From NCBI GenBank assembly GCA_028687045.1, contig JAQUAW010000006.1, forward strand, positions 1-48,165: a DNA stretch of 48,165 nucleotides, in the 5' to 3' direction. Below the pieces are notes generated by a model. That model was not told where the DNA came from and made no database searches. It saw nothing but the letters and a program-made list of their open reading frames with translations. Of this stretch, positions 12,839 through 22,915 are shown piece by piece; position 1 is the first letter of the stretch, and each line of letters starts with the position of its first letter. The stretch is from Patescibacteria group bacterium. GTDB taxonomy: Bacteria > Patescibacteriota > Patescibacteriia > Magasanikbacterales > UBA922. Both the position numbers and the translations under genes were made by a program.

Positions 12839-15667
12839 TTACAAAATATTCTTCAAATACTTCCCAGTCCAACTTCTCTTCGCTTTGATAACATCAGCTA
12901 ACACTCCTTCGGCAACCACTTCACCACCAGCTTTGCCACCGTCAGGTCCTAGATCAATTATCCAGTCACTAGATTTGATAATATCAAGATTGTGTTCGAT
13001 GATAAGTACGGTGTTGCCTTTGTCTACTAGCTGATTCAAGACGTGTAAAAGTTTTTTGATATCTTCAAAGTGCAAACCTGTACTTGGTTCATCAAGAATA
13101 TAAAGAGTTTTGCCAGTTGAACGACGAGACAATTCTGTCGCTAATTTTATTCTTTGCGCCTCACCACCAGAGAGAGTAGTAGCGGGTTGACCAAGTTGCA
13201 AGTAACCCAAGCCTACATTGCGGAGGACTTGTATTTTTTCGGCAATATTCTTGTTGTGCATGAAAAATTTGTAAGATTCTTCTATCGTCATGTTGAGAAT
13301 TTCAGCAATATTTTTGTCTTTGTAATGAATTTCTAAAACATCTCTGGTGTATCTAGTACCATGACACTCACTACATTCTACATAAACATCGTTTAAGAAA
13401 TGCATGGGAATAGTCACATAACCTTCACCACCACAAGCTTCACAGCGTCCATCACCTTTGACATTGAAACTAAAGGTGCCGGCACTGTAGCTTTGCATTT
13501 TTGATTCTGGAAGTTCAGCAAAAAGATCACGGATGAGAGTAAATATTCCTGTGTAAGTAGCCGGATTAGAGCGAGGTGTACGACCAATTGGGGTTTGGTC
13601 AATCGTAATGACTTTGTCAATATTGTTTAGGCCTTTGATAGTCTTGTGTAGGCCTGGTTCATCTTTGGCACGATAAAATTTCTTAGCTAATTCTTTACTT
13701 AAAATATCTAGGATAAGAGTAGATTTACCAGAACCAGAAACACCAGTGATACTGACGAGTTTGCCAAGAGGAATTTTGACATCAATATTTTTCAAGTTAT
13801 TAGCTTTGGCACCTTCAATAATAATTTCTTTGCCATTACCTTTGCGTGGTTTTTTTGGTGTATCTATTTTTTCTTTTTTACTTAAATAGCGACCAGTAAG
13901 AGATTTACCAGCTTTGATAATTTGGGCAGGAGTACCTGACGCCATGATTTCACCACCATATTCACCAGCACCAGGACCGATATCGATGAGATAGTCAGCT
14001 GCTTCCATAATTGCTTTGTCGTGCTCAACGACAATGACAGTGTTACCGGAGTCGCGTAGAGATTTGAGAGTTTCAATCAGTTTGTCATTATCCTTAGAAT
14101 GTAGACCAATAGAAGGTTCATCAAGAATGTAAATTATACCAGAAAGTCCAGCTGAAAGCTGTGTGGACAATCTTACTCTTTGTGATTCACCACCAGAGAG
14201 AGTGCTGACTGATCTGTCCAAAGTCAAATATGACAAACCAACTTTGTCTATATGATCTAGTCTTCTTTTGACTTCTTTGGCAATAGTGATAGCGACTTCT
14301 TGTTCTTTTGCTGATAATTTTTTTAGTAAGTCGGCTTTTTTGGTTTCAATACTTTTGAAAAAATTCAAAGCTTCACCAATACTCATTTCTACCATGTCAG
14401 CAATTGTAATATCGGCTACTTTTATATTGATACTATCTTCTTTCAATCTTTTGCGATTGCAAACTGAACAATCTTTTTCGTGCATGTAAGTTTCGATTTC
14501 TTTTTTGACGTATTCAGATTTACTAGTTAAATATTTATTGGTTAAGTTTGGGATGACGCCTTCGTAAATAACTTTTTTGCCATTTAGATCATATTCTTGT
14601 CCGTCGGTACCATAAAGAATAATGTCAATCACTTTTTGTGGTAGTTTGTCTACAGCTTCATCAACTGAAAAACCTTGAGCTTCGGCTACTTTGCTAATAA
14701 GCTCTTGATAATATACTTGATTACCGACTAGTCTGGTCCAAGGTTGGACAGCACCTTCAGCCAAAGTTAATTTTGGATTTGGGATCACAAGTTCTGGATC
14801 TACTTCTAGAGTTTTGCCAAGGCCAGTACAGCGAGGACAAGCACCATAAGGACTGTTGAAAGAAAAAGTGCGAGGTTCGACTGGTTCAAAGACACGAGCA
14901 CATTGACTACAGATTGGTACTTCGGAAAAAGTGGTGTATTGGTTTTTTTCTTCGTCAAAAACTTTGACAAAGCCATTGGCATAGTCTAGTGCTTTCTCGA
15001 CATGAATTGTCAAATCACTGAGTGGAATGGCACTTAGTTTGTCGATAAGTAAATCAATATCATAAAGATAGTCAGGATTGAATTTGAAATTTTTCAAATT
15101 TTTTATTTGGACTTGTACGCCGTTGATTAGTAAATTACTATAACCAGTTTTTTCGATTTTAATTTTCAAATTTTTCAAATTGATTTTTTGTCCGCGGATA
15201 ATAGGGGAGAGTAGCAAACTTTCTGGACTTTTCTTTTTGAATTTTCTGACTTCTTCAATAATTTTTCCTTTGTTCAAAAAATCAACTGGTATATGACACT
15301 TAGGACACCATTGTTTACCAATGCGGGCAAAAAGAAGACGTAAATAGTCATAAATTTCGGTAGTTGTACCGACAGTGGAGCGAGGATTTTTGGCAAAATT
15401 TCTTTGGTTGATAGCGATAGTAGGGGAAAGACCTTGGATTTCGTCGACGTCTGGTTTGTCTTGCATATCCATGAATTGACGAGCATAAGCATTGAGACTC
15501 TCGGCATAGCGACGTTGACCTTCGGCGTAAATTGTGTCAAAAGCAAGAGAAGACTTTCCTGAGCCGGAAAGTCCTGTAATAATAGTTAGTTTGTTTTTTG
15601 GTATTTCGACTGAGACATTTTTCAAATTGTGTACTCGGGCGTTTACTACTTTTATTTTGTCGTGCAT
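12839..15667 (-). CDS. uvrA: Excinuclease ABC subunit A
   Basis: Two ABC ATPase halves are present: the first Walker A is [14 protein letters not shown] near residue 33, and the second [13 protein letters not shown] in the C-terminal half. [11 protein letters not shown] and [15 protein letters not shown] are the two signature motifs. Zinc-binding Cys pairs are seen (CSQC...CPRC; CEAC...CSEC). UvrA dimers find DNA damage and load UvrB in nucleotide excision repair. The 942-residue length is normal. It follows the pilin-like gene after 35 bases on the same strand; uvrB and uvrC are not in this window. Confidence 0.97.
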   Translation of the reverse strand: MHDKIKVVNARVHNLKNVSVEIPKNKLTIITGLSGSGKSSLAFDTIYAEGQRRYAESLNAYARQFMDMQDKPDVDEIQGLSPTIAINQRNFAKNPRSTVGTTTEIYDYLRLLFARIGKQWCPKCHIPVDFLNKGKIIEEVRKFKKKSPESLLLSPIIRGQKINLKNLKIKIEKTGYSNLLINGVQVQIKNLKNFKFNPDYLYDIDLLIDKLSAIPLSDLTIHVEKALDYANGFVKVFDEEKNQYTTFSEVPICSQCARVFEPVEPRTFSFNSPYGACPRCTGLGKTLEVDPELVIPNPKLTLAEGAVQPWTRLVGNQVYYQELISKVAEAQGFSVDEAVDKLPQKVIDIILYGTDGQEYDLNGKKVIYEGVIPNLTNKYLTSKSEYVKKEIETYMHEKDCSVCNRKRLKEDSINIKVADITIADMVEMSIGEALNFFKSIETKKADLLKKLSAKEQEVAITIAKEVKRRLDHIDKVGLSYLTLDRSVSTLSGGESQRVRLSTQLSAGLSGIIYILDEPSIGLHSKDNDKLIETLKSLRDSGNTVIVVEHDKAIMEAADYLIDIGPGAGEYGGEIMASGTPAQIIKAGKSLTGRYLSKKEKIDTPKKPRKGNGKEIIIEGAKANNLKNIDVKIPLGKLVSITGVSGSGKSTLILDILSKELAKKFYRAKDEPGLHKTIKGLNNIDKVITIDQTPIGRTPRSNPATYTGIFTLIRDLFAELPESKMQSYSAGTFSFNVKGDGRCEACGGEGYVTIPMHFLNDVYVECSECHGTRYTRDVLEIHYKDKNIAEILNMTIEESYKFFMHNKNIAEKIQVLRNVGLGYLQLGQPATTLSGGEAQRIKLATELSRRSTGKTLYILDEPSTGLHFEDIKKLLHVLNQLVDKGNTVLIIEHNLDIIKSSDWIIDLGPDGGKAGGEVVAEGVLADVIKAKRSWTGKYLKNIL

Positions 15668-15702
15668 AGATTAGCTATCTTTATTATTTATTTTTGTTTT
15701 TA

Positions 15703-17148
15703 TTATTTTCCTGTAAAACCAAATTTGCTGTAGTGTCTGACCATTTTTGATACATCATTATTATCATATCCTACAGTGTCAGCATCTAGATTTAGTATTA
15801 CACCTTTTAACATTTTTTCTTTTGATATTAAATATTTGTCAGGTCTGGCTACTGAGTTTGAATTTAGAAAAATTTGTTGACAAACACTATATCTTATATT
15901 AAGAAGACCTCCGAATATTGACATGTTATTACATAAATCTACGGCATTACCATTTTGGTCCATACCGATAAGGTGTTTTTCATCTTTGACACCGTTGACT
16001 GGTATATTCATTTCAAATTCTAGAGCATAGCCAAGTAATTTACTGTTGCTTGCTTTACATCTATTTTCTAGACTTATTATTTCATTATCTATTTTTGGTA
16101 TTAAGTAAGTTTGTTTATAAATATTGTCAATATCTAGGGGTTCATCATCATAGTTAGATTCTATCAAAGCACCGTTTTCACATACTGCAAAAAGTGTTAC
16201 ATCACCACCTACCCAAGGCCAAGTCCAGTAATCTGTTAGGGCATCAAAGACTAATCCTGTTCCTGTAGCACCTTTGGCTACTATTTGACCTGCAAAACTA
16301 GAATTAGTTATTATACCGGCAGCAGTACCTTTAACGCATTTGTAACTTGTTGTTTGTGCTGCGGTAGGTTCACCAAAACATAGGTTGGTGTTATCAGTAC
16401 AAGTTTGACCAAGACAACTTTGTCCACCAGTTTTGTCTACATAGTAATTATTGCCACAAAGTGCTATTGTGGAAGTGCTTATATCAAACCATTGAGCTTT
16501 GTCGATATTTATCGTAGAAGAAGAACTTTGGGCATTGGCTAAAGCAATTTTTACATCTCCACCCAAATTTTCACAATAAATTGGGGCAATACCTTCAGTA
16601 TTGATAGCCCAAATACTAGGTAAACGAAAATTGACCAAATAAGGATTGATAGTATTTAAGATGGTATAGGACAACGCCATTAGTATTAATCCTATGACTG
16701 AGCCCATGATTTTTTTCTTGGCTTGTCCGACGGTATCTGAGTTGCCACCTGAAAAAATATACATAACACCAGCTACGATGATAACCATAACAGCCACCAC
16801 AGAGCCTACGATAAAACCATATTGATAAATAAATTTTATGAATTCACCAACATTGGAAAATTGTGTTCTACCACCAAAGGAAATAGTCGTGATAGCTTGT
16901 CCAGCAGGTAAACAAAAACCAATTTTTCTATTTATAAGATCAGTACCTTCGGTATTGGTTTTGCAAGCTAATCGAGCGTCTTCATGATCTTTGGCACTGT
17001 AGAATCCACCTGTTGCATCGGCTGAACCAAAGTCTTCTCTGAATTTTAGACAATCTTCTTCTGTCCAACATTTTTGATCAAGATTGGCTAAACTAAATTG
17101 TGGTAACAAGACGAAACCAAACACCAAAATTATAAATAGTCTTTTCAT
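15703..17148 (-). CDS. Exported TrbC/VirB2-like pilin-type membrane protein
   Basis: A signal peptide (1-21, RLFIILVFGFVLLPQFSLA) is followed by a Cys-bearing stretch (QKCWTEEDCLKF). Two membrane helices near residues 110-175 (GFIVGSVVAVMVIIVAGVMYIFSGG, then IMGSVIGLILMALSYTIL) carry a short basic loop (DTVGQAKKKI), the layout of VirB2/TrbC-type pilins. Unlike those short subunits it has a ~300-residue exported C-terminal part with about ten Cys. Such proteins are frequent in CPR genomes next to secretion or pilus genes; the function is not known. The DsbA-like gene 3 bases upstream would suit its Cys content. Confidence 0.72.
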   Translation of the reverse strand: MKRLFIILVFGFVLLPQFSLANLDQKCWTEEDCLKFREDFGSADATGGFYSAKDHEDARLACKTNTEGTDLINRKIGFCLPAGQAITTISFGGRTQFSNVGEFIKFIYQYGFIVGSVVAVMVIIVAGVMYIFSGGNSDTVGQAKKKIMGSVIGLILMALSYTILNTINPYLVNFRLPSIWAINTEGIAPIYCENLGGDVKIALANAQSSSSTINIDKAQWFDISTSTIALCGNNYYVDKTGGQSCLGQTCTDNTNLCFGEPTAAQTTSYKCVKGTAAGIITNSSFAGQIVAKGATGTGLVFDALTDYWTWPWVGGDVTLFAVCENGALIESNYDDEPLDIDNIYKQTYLIPKIDNEIISLENRCKASNSKLLGYALEFEMNIPVNGVKDEKHLIGMDQNGNAVDLCNNMSIFGGLLNIRYSVCQQIFLNSNSVARPDKYLISKEKMLKGVILNLDADTVGYDNNDVSKMVRHYSKFGFTGK

Positions 17149-17151
17149 AGT

Positions 17152-17877
17152 TTATTTATTTAAATTTTTAATGATTAGTTTGTCCCATTCATCAGCGCTG
17201 ATATCTCCTTCTAGAATCTCACCATTTATCAGATATGTTGGTGTGCCACGTAAGCCGATGCTGACAGCATCTTCTAAATCTTTTTCAATATTATTGATAT
17301 ATTTGTTGCTAGTAAAGCAAGTATCAAATTTTATCATGTCTAAGTCAAGACTTTTTGCTTCATAATAAAGTGAATCTGTGTCTAATTGTTTATTGGTATA
17401 TAGGGCATTATAATATTCCCAAAATTTGTTTTGTTCATGGGCACAGCTGTCAGCAATCGCAGCCTTTAGAGCATTAGGATGTATTTCGGCTAATGGTAAA
17501 TTTTTGAAGATTACTTGAGTCACTGGTTGGTATTTTTCTAGGACATGTTTAAAGGTATTGTAACTTGCTTGACAATAAGGGCATTCAAAATCAAGAAAAG
17601 CAATAATGGTTATTTTGGCATTTTTTTCTCCTTGGGTAGGATTGAATTTTTGGATGAGTTTGGAATAATCGGTGATATTTTGTGGGGCATCTTTGTCGAT
17701 ACTAGAACTAAAATTCTTTTCATATTGAGATGCAATGTTTTGGATAGAGAGGCTATTTCCGTATTTTAGTTGTACTGAATAATATATAAAGAAGCTTAAA
17801 AAAAATACGATAATGAGAGCAATTAAACTAAGTGAAGTTATAAAAAAATATTTCCAAAATTTTGAATTTTGTGGCAT
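17152..17877 (-). CDS. Membrane-anchored DsbA-like thiol oxidoreductase
   Basis: An N-terminal helix (about 12-33) anchors the protein. The exported domain shows the DsbA/thioredoxin-4 fold: active site FLDFECPYCQASYNTF (CPYC), later HPNALKAAIADSCAHEQNKFWEYYNALY and the cis-Pro loop GTPTYLINGEILEGD. It should form or shuffle disulfides in exported proteins, and the Cys-rich pilin-like protein encoded 3 bases downstream is the obvious client. A DsbB or VKOR partner was not seen in this window. Confidence 0.9.
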   Translation of the reverse strand: MPQNSKFWKYFFITSLSLIALIIVFFLSFFIYYSVQLKYGNSLSIQNIASQYEKNFSSSIDKDAPQNITDYSKLIQKFNPTQGEKNAKITIIAFLDFECPYCQASYNTFKHVLEKYQPVTQVIFKNLPLAEIHPNALKAAIADSCAHEQNKFWEYYNALYTNKQLDTDSLYYEAKSLDLDMIKFDTCFTSNKYINNIEKDLEDAVSIGLRGTPTYLINGEILEGDISADEWDKLIIKNLNK

Positions 17878-17905
17878 AGAAAATTTTTATGTAAATGGTG
17901 CTCAT

Positions 17906-17932
17906 ATTATAACATATTTTGCGCTTTGTCAA
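17906..17932 (-). promoter_or_regulatory. Promoter of the dsbA-like operon
   Basis: Minus-strand TTGACA (plus 17927-17932) and TATAAT (plus 17906-17911), with a short 15-base spacer. The start codon follows about 22 bases after the expected start point. Confidence 0.55.
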
Positions 17933-17944
17933 CAGTAGTTTGAC

Positions 17945-18051
17945 ATACAAATATACAAATATTACTAATTATAGGAATATTACAAATTTTTGTTTAGCTA
18001 GTGTTTCTATTAGTATTATTTGTATGATTAGTAATATTCGTATATTGGTAT
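17945..18051. repeat. Long inverted repeat between dsbA-like gene and secG
   Basis: The arms 17945-17969 and 18027-18051 pair over 25 bases with two mismatches, and pairing continues imperfectly inward. The core ATATTACTAAT is shared with the hairpin before valS (35519-35614), so this is a repeat family. Confidence 0.7.
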
Positions 18052-18103
18052 ATTTACTTATATTGACAAAAAGCCTTTATTCTGATAAAATCACTCTACT
18101 TGA

Positions 18104-18132
18104 TTGCTTTTAATCAGTATTGTTGTATAATA
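18104..18132 (+). promoter_or_regulatory. Promoter of secG
   Basis: TTGCTT (18104-18109), 17-base spacer, TATAAT (18127-18132); the leader is about 14 bases. Confidence 0.7.
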
Positions 18133-18152
18133 TAGTAAATTCTTAAAAAACT

Positions 18153-18371
18153 ATGCTTAAACAAATATTACAAGTTACCCAACTTATTTTAGCGGTATTA
18201 CTTATCGTAGTGGTACTTTTGCAACAAAAAGGTACAGGTCTTGGTTCTGCTTTTGGTGGTTCTGGAACTATCCATACTACCAGACGTGGTATTGACAAGG
18301 TCCTTTATAGATTGACTATTGTTATAGCCTGCTTATTTTTCCTTTTGGCTATTTTGAACTTAGTGTTTTAA
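18153..18371 (+). CDS. secG: Preprotein translocase subunit SecG
   Basis: The 72-residue product has two membrane helices (about 5-24 and 50-70) joined by the conserved cytoplasmic loop LLQQKGTGLGSAFGGSG. It is the accessory subunit of the SecYEG channel. It is likely transcribed from 18104-18132; the next gene (the peptide-binding protein) follows after 65 bases on the same strand. Confidence 0.93.
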   Translation: MLKQILQVTQLILAVLLIVVVLLQQKGTGLGSAFGGSGTIHTTRRGIDKVLYRLTIVIACLFFLLAILNLVF

Positions 18372-18436
18372 GTTTATTTATAAATTCCAATTTTGAATTG
18401 GTTTTTCTTCTATTATAAAATAGTAATCTTTTTTCT

Positions 18437-20464
18437 GTGTTTTCTTTTCTAAAAAAAACGGGACAGATAATTACTAAAAATCTGAAACGCAACAAAAATG
18501 TCAATCGTCTTGAAAAAGATGATATCTTACTTATGAAGAAAATGCGTAAAAATAGTTTTCTTTCACTTCGTCAGTTTTTTAGTATCAACAAAGTCTTATC
18601 TGGTTCTGAAAAATTAATATTTTTTTTAGCAGTTATTATTTTTGTTGTTAGTTTTGTTTGGGGTGCTAATGTTCTTTTGAATAAATATGGTGTAGTTGTT
18701 GCAAATATTGGTGGAGATTATATTGAAGGAACTTTGGGTGCACCACAGCTTATCAATCCTCTTTTTGCAAGTTTAAATGATGTTGATCAAGATTTGGTTA
18801 ATCTTATTTATACTGGTTTGATGCGCTATGACAAAGATCGTAATTTGATAACAGACTTGGCTAGTAGTTATGAAGTTAGTGAGGACAAAAAAGAGTATAC
18901 TTTCAAATTACGCCAAGGAGTATTTTGGCAAGATGGTGAAAAATTTAAGGCAGATGATGTGATGTTTACTTTTGATACTATTCAAGATAGTTTGGTTGGT
19001 TCTCCACTAAAAGTAAGTTTTGATAATGTTAAATTAGAAAAAATAGATGACAATACTATTAAGTTCACTCTTAATGATGCTTTCCCATCTTTTTTGTCTA
19101 CTTTAACTGTGGGCATTTTGCCACAACATATTTGGTCAAGTGTTTCACCTGATAAAATGAAATTGGCTGGTCGTAATTTACAACCAGTTGGTACCGGTCC
19201 TTTCAAATTTAGTAAGCTTATCAAAAATAGTAATGGTACTATAAACAAAGTAACTTTGGAACGTTTCTCTGATTTTTATCGACAGCCAGCTTACTTAAAG
19301 ACTTTTTCTTTTATTTTTTATAATGATTATGATGGCCCGGATGGTGTTATCACCGCGTTACGTGAACAAAAAGTAGAAGGTATTAGTTTTGTGCCATTTG
19401 AGTATCGTGAAAAAGTTACACGTAAACATATTGATTTGCATACTTTGAAATTGCCACAATATACTGCTTTGTTTTACAACATGGATAGAAAAGTTTTGGA
19501 AGAACAAGAAGTACGTCTTGCTTTGTCAGAAGCAATGGATAGAGACAGAATTGTGAGTGATGTCTTGGACAATGAAGCTCAATTGATTAATGGACCTATT
19601 TTGGAAGGTTTCCCAGGGTTTGATGCTAATTTGGCAGGACCAACTTTTTCAGTTGAAGATGCTAACAAACTATTAGACAAACATTTTGAACGTATTTCAG
19701 CCGAAGATTATCGTAATTTGCTTATTGATGCTCAATTAAAAATTTTGGAAGAACAAGCAAAAAAAGAAATGCCAACTAGTACAGATGACAATATTACAAG
19801 TTCTACTGATTCAAATGTGGCAAGTACTAGTAGTGATATAAATCTGGATGAGCTTAGAAAACAAGCTGAAAATTTGGTAGACAATAGTTTGGATGAAGTA
19901 CAATCGTTTTATCGTTATGCTGATAAAAATGATAAAACAAAAATTGTTGAGTTGAATTTGGTTACTTCCGCTAATCCTGAATACAATAAAGTAGCCCAAT
20001 TGATTGCTGGTTATTTACAAGACGTCGGTATTAGAGTAAATGTTAGGCTTGTAGATGCCAATGATTTTGTAAGACAAGTGTTGAAGACACATGATTATGA
20101 TATTTTATTGTATGGTGTAATTGTTGGTAATGATCCTGACCAATATCCTTTTTGGAATTCCAACCAAATTGTTTATCCTGGTCTTAATTTTTCTCATTAT
20201 ATAAAAAGAGGTGTAGATGATTTGTTAGACAAAATCAGAAGTACCAAAGATGAAAATGAACTTTCTGCAGGATATAGTGAATTACAAAAAACAATTTTGG
20301 CTGATGTGCCAGCAAATTTTCTTTACGTTCCTACTTATAGTTATGCTTTGACAGATACTATAAAAGGTTTTGATGTTGAGCGTATTGCTCATCCATCTGA
20401 TCGTTTGGTCAATATTACTGATTGGTATATCAAGACAAAAAAAGTCTGGAAGTTCAAAAAATAA
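18437..20464 (+). CDS. Membrane-anchored family-5 (peptide) substrate-binding protein
   Basis: After a cytoplasmic basic stretch (about 1-55) comes one membrane helix (about 58-80, LIFFLAVIIFVVSFVWGA). The SBP_bac_5 domain of DppA/OppA proteins follows (GTLGAPQLINPLF, DLVNLIYTGLMRYD, YTFKLRQGVFWQDGEKFKADDV, the QPVGTGPFKFSKL motif, FWNSNQ). No permease or ATPase gene is adjacent, so its transporter partner is unknown. A Ser/Thr/Asp-rich insert (about 440-475) lies between lobes. The start is GTG at 18437. At 675 residues it is longer than usual because of the N-terminal anchor and the insert. Confidence 0.88.
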   Translation: MFSFLKKTGQIITKNLKRNKNVNRLEKDDILLMKKMRKNSFLSLRQFFSINKVLSGSEKLIFFLAVIIFVVSFVWGANVLLNKYGVVVANIGGDYIEGTLGAPQLINPLFASLNDVDQDLVNLIYTGLMRYDKDRNLITDLASSYEVSEDKKEYTFKLRQGVFWQDGEKFKADDVMFTFDTIQDSLVGSPLKVSFDNVKLEKIDDNTIKFTLNDAFPSFLSTLTVGILPQHIWSSVSPDKMKLAGRNLQPVGTGPFKFSKLIKNSNGTINKVTLERFSDFYRQPAYLKTFSFIFYNDYDGPDGVITALREQKVEGISFVPFEYREKVTRKHIDLHTLKLPQYTALFYNMDRKVLEEQEVRLALSEAMDRDRIVSDVLDNEAQLINGPILEGFPGFDANLAGPTFSVEDANKLLDKHFERISAEDYRNLLIDAQLKILEEQAKKEMPTSTDDNITSSTDSNVASTSSDINLDELRKQAENLVDNSLDEVQSFYRYADKNDKTKIVELNLVTSANPEYNKVAQLIAGYLQDVGIRVNVRLVDANDFVRQVLKTHDYDILLYGVIVGNDPDQYPFWNSNQIVYPGLNFSHYIKRGVDDLLDKIRSTKDENELSAGYSELQKTILADVPANFLYVPTYSYALTDTIKGFDVERIAHPSDRLVNITDWYIKTKKVWKFKK

Positions 20465-20474
20465 AAAACAAGAA

Positions 20475-20503
20475 TTAGGGAATAAAAATTAAGAAGATAT
20501 AAT
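20475..20503 (+). promoter_or_regulatory. Candidate promoter of the RNase J leader
   Basis: TTAGGG (20475-20480), 17-base spacer, TATAAT (20498-20503). RNA would start near 20510 and give a leader of about 270 bases. Confidence 0.5.
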
Positions 20504-20542
20504 ATTATCTTTGAAAATATTTTTATTACTTAGATCTTTTTT

Positions 20543-20710
20543 ATAGAGTACGGATTGGACGAATTTGTTGATTCGTTAGATCTGTATTCTATTATCAGAC
20601 TATTTGTCTGGTGTTTTATATTTTTTTCTACACAAAATTTTTGTTGTAGTTTTCTTCAAAAAATATAAAGAATTATTGTTGATGTTTTTTACATCGACAA
20701 CTTTGTGTAG
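20543..20710 (+). promoter_or_regulatory. Structured 5' leader (candidate regulatory RNA) of the RNase J gene
   Basis: This fills most of the 316-base gap before the RNase J gene. Hairpin 1: 20543-20563 with 20572-20592, 20 of 21 positions paired, four of them G-U, loop TTTGTTGA. Hairpin 2: 20594-20600 with 20606-20612. Hairpin 3: TTGTTGATGT (20676-20685) with ACATCGACAA (20691-20700), one G-U. Long-range stem: CTACACAAA (20628-20636) with TTTGTGTAG (20702-20710). The same 5' strand can instead pair locally with the TTTTGTTGTAG segment ending at 20649. Many G-U pairs suggest selection on RNA, and the exclusive alternatives look switch-like. No known riboswitch class was recognised. Confidence 0.55.
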
Positions 20711-20780
20711 TATTTTAACCATTTAAAATACACATATTTATTATTAATTAGGTTATTAATTTAACTCATTTTAATTTGTT

Positions 20781-22667
20781 ATGATTAGAAAAAATACTTC
20801 TGTGGATAGCAGAAAATCTTCTACTTCTGCCGTTCCTAAGAAAACAGAAGGAGAAACAACATTAGCTCGTAAGCCCTTTGTGTCTAGAACTAGACATACA
20901 GCGCATACCACGAATAATAGTGGTAGTAGAGCTAAATACAAAAATTTACATAATGCTAAACGTGCTACTAAATTGACTTCAATAGCTCCTGCAAACGATG
21001 TTTCAAAAAATTTGCGCATTATCCCAATTGGTGGTTGTGAGGAAGTCGGACGTAACATGACTATTTTTGAATACGATGGTGATGCTGTGATTATTGACAT
21101 GGGTATTCAGTTTCCTGAAGAAGACATGCCTGGTATTGATTATATTATTCCAAATGTTAAATATTTGGAAAAGAAAATCAAAAATATTCGTGGTGTAGTT
21201 TTCACTCATGGTCATCTTGATCATATTGGGGCTGCTCCTATTTTACTTGAAAAGTTGGGTAATCCTGTTATCGTCGGCAAAGATTTGACTTTGGCTTTGA
21301 TAAAGCACAAACAAGAAGACTACAAAAAAGGAACTTCCAAAAATTTGCGTACAATTCGTGTTCAAGGTCTTACTGATGTCGTAAAACTTGGCAAATTTAC
21401 CGTGAAATTTTTTCAAGTAGAACATTCTATTATGGATGCTGTGGGTGTGATTTTGGAAACACCAAGTGGTACAATTATTCATCCAGGTGATTGGACTTTG
21501 GCTCGTGATATCAATGGTGTAACTCACATCAATTATGATGAATTGAGTAAATTGCCAAAGCCAACAGTACTTATGCTTGAAAGTCTTGGTTCTACCAATG
21601 ATAAACGTCATGGTATTTACGAAGAAATTTACAAAAATATTTATAACCTTTTATCGACGGCTCCTGGTCGTGTGATTATTGGTACTTTTTCTTCCCAGCT
21701 TGAACGTGTTCGTTGGATTCTGGAATCAGCCGAAAAATTGGATAAAAAAGTAGCGCTTGATGGTTATAGTATGAAGATGAATGTGCAAGTTGCACAAGAA
21801 CTTGGTTATATCAAATCAGCTAAAAATGTTCTGATAGATATCAAAGATCTTCATCGTTATCCAGAAAACAAAGTTGTGGTAGTCTGTACTGGTGCGCAAG
21901 GTGAGAAAAATGCTGTTCTTATGCGTATCGTCAATAAGCAACATCGTTTTGTACAATTGAAAAAACATGATACTGTGGTTTTTTCATCATCTATTATTCC
22001 TGGTAACGAAAGAAGTATCCAACGTCTCAAAGATAATATGTATCGTCAATGTGACAACGTCATTCATGGTGAAATCATGGAAGTACATGTCAGTGGCCAT
22101 GCAACGAGAGAAGACATCATGACGATGATCAATCAAATCAAACCTACTTATTTCATTCCGGTTTATGCCAACTATTACTTCTTGCGTGAAGCTGAACAAT
22201 TGGCTCTCAAAAATGGTTTTCCAAAAGAAAGAATTTTTGTGCCAGACAATGGTAGTATCATCGAAGTAAATACTCAAAAAGCTGTGATGCTAGATAGAAA
22301 AGCACCAAGTGATTATGTGTTTGTGGATGGTCTTGGTGTAAGTGACAATCAAAATATCGTTTTGCGTGATAGACAAGTTTTGGCTGGTGACGGCATGCTT
22401 GTCGTGATTGCGACGATTGATTCGAAGACTGGCACTCTTATCCAAAATCCAGATATCATTTCTCGTGGTTTTGTTTTCCTCAAAGACAACAAGGATTTGA
22501 TAGAAGAAATTAGAAACAAGGTGAAACAATTGGTTATAAAATCTGATCCAAAAACTTGGGTTGATAGTAATCAAATTCGCAATGACATCAGAGACAAAAT
22601 AGGACAATTTGTTTTGAGTAAAACAGAGAAACGACCTATGATGTTGCCGGTGATTATAGAAGTTTAA
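20781..22667 (+). CDS. rnj: Ribonuclease J
   Basis: A metallo-beta-lactamase/beta-CASP RNase: RIIPIGGCEEVGRNM at the domain start, metal motif HGHLDHIGA, VEHSIMDA and GDWT, then the beta-CASP part (STNDKRHG..., GAQGEKNA, SGHATREDIMTMI) and a C-terminal domain. RNase J has endonuclease and 5'-3' exonuclease activity and matures or decays RNA. A basic Ser/Thr-rich extension of about 75 residues (DSRKSSTSAV... to SRAKYKNLHNAK) precedes the domain, probably disordered. A long structured leader suggests control at RNA level, possibly by the enzyme itself. Length 628 aa. Confidence 0.95.
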   Translation: MIRKNTSVDSRKSSTSAVPKKTEGETTLARKPFVSRTRHTAHTTNNSGSRAKYKNLHNAKRATKLTSIAPANDVSKNLRIIPIGGCEEVGRNMTIFEYDGDAVIIDMGIQFPEEDMPGIDYIIPNVKYLEKKIKNIRGVVFTHGHLDHIGAAPILLEKLGNPVIVGKDLTLALIKHKQEDYKKGTSKNLRTIRVQGLTDVVKLGKFTVKFFQVEHSIMDAVGVILETPSGTIIHPGDWTLARDINGVTHINYDELSKLPKPTVLMLESLGSTNDKRHGIYEEIYKNIYNLLSTAPGRVIIGTFSSQLERVRWILESAEKLDKKVALDGYSMKMNVQVAQELGYIKSAKNVLIDIKDLHRYPENKVVVVCTGAQGEKNAVLMRIVNKQHRFVQLKKHDTVVFSSSIIPGNERSIQRLKDNMYRQCDNVIHGEIMEVHVSGHATREDIMTMINQIKPTYFIPVYANYYFLREAEQLALKNGFPKERIFVPDNGSIIEVNTQKAVMLDRKAPSDYVFVDGLGVSDNQNIVLRDRQVLAGDGMLVVIATIDSKTGTLIQNPDIISRGFVFLKDNKDLIEEIRNKVKQLVIKSDPKTWVDSNQIRNDIRDKIGQFVLSKTEKRPMMLPVIIEV

Positions 22668-22671
22668 TATC

Positions 22672-22707
22672 AGCAGAGTAAGCAGAGTAAGCAAGGTAAG
22701 CAGAATA
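22672..22707. repeat. Nonamer tandem repeat, unit AGCAGAGTA
   Basis: Four 9-base units (AGCAGAGTA, AGCAGAGTA, AGCAAGGTA, AGCAGAATA) begin five bases after the RNase J stop codon. Confidence 0.75.
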
Positions 22708-22721
22708 AGTAATTTGAAAAT

Positions 22722-22752
22722 AAAAAATCGTCTTGAGAAAGGCGATTTTTTT
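22722..22752 (+). terminator. Rho-independent terminator after the RNase J gene
   Basis: AAAATCGTCTT pairs with AAGGCGATTTT over a GAGA loop (one T-G pair), followed by T-rich sequence. The rest of the gap to 22915 shows no gene. Confidence 0.8.
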
Positions 22753-22915
22753 GATGTAAATATTTTTTGGAATATTTCTGCCAACGTTTAATGGTGTAAA
22801 AATAGTTGTAAATTGGGGAATATTTACTTGCCCAGTTATACCAAAATTAATGTGGGACAAAATTTTTGAATAATTACTTTAATTTCAATGTTTTGCAGTG
22901 CACTATAAGGCATTT

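Noticed and set aside
22290-22784. Minus-strand open frame of 164 codons opposite the RNase J gene end
   Set aside because: It is antisense to a clear coding region, and its LLTLLTLL stretch is only the nonamer repeat at 22672-22707 read backwards.
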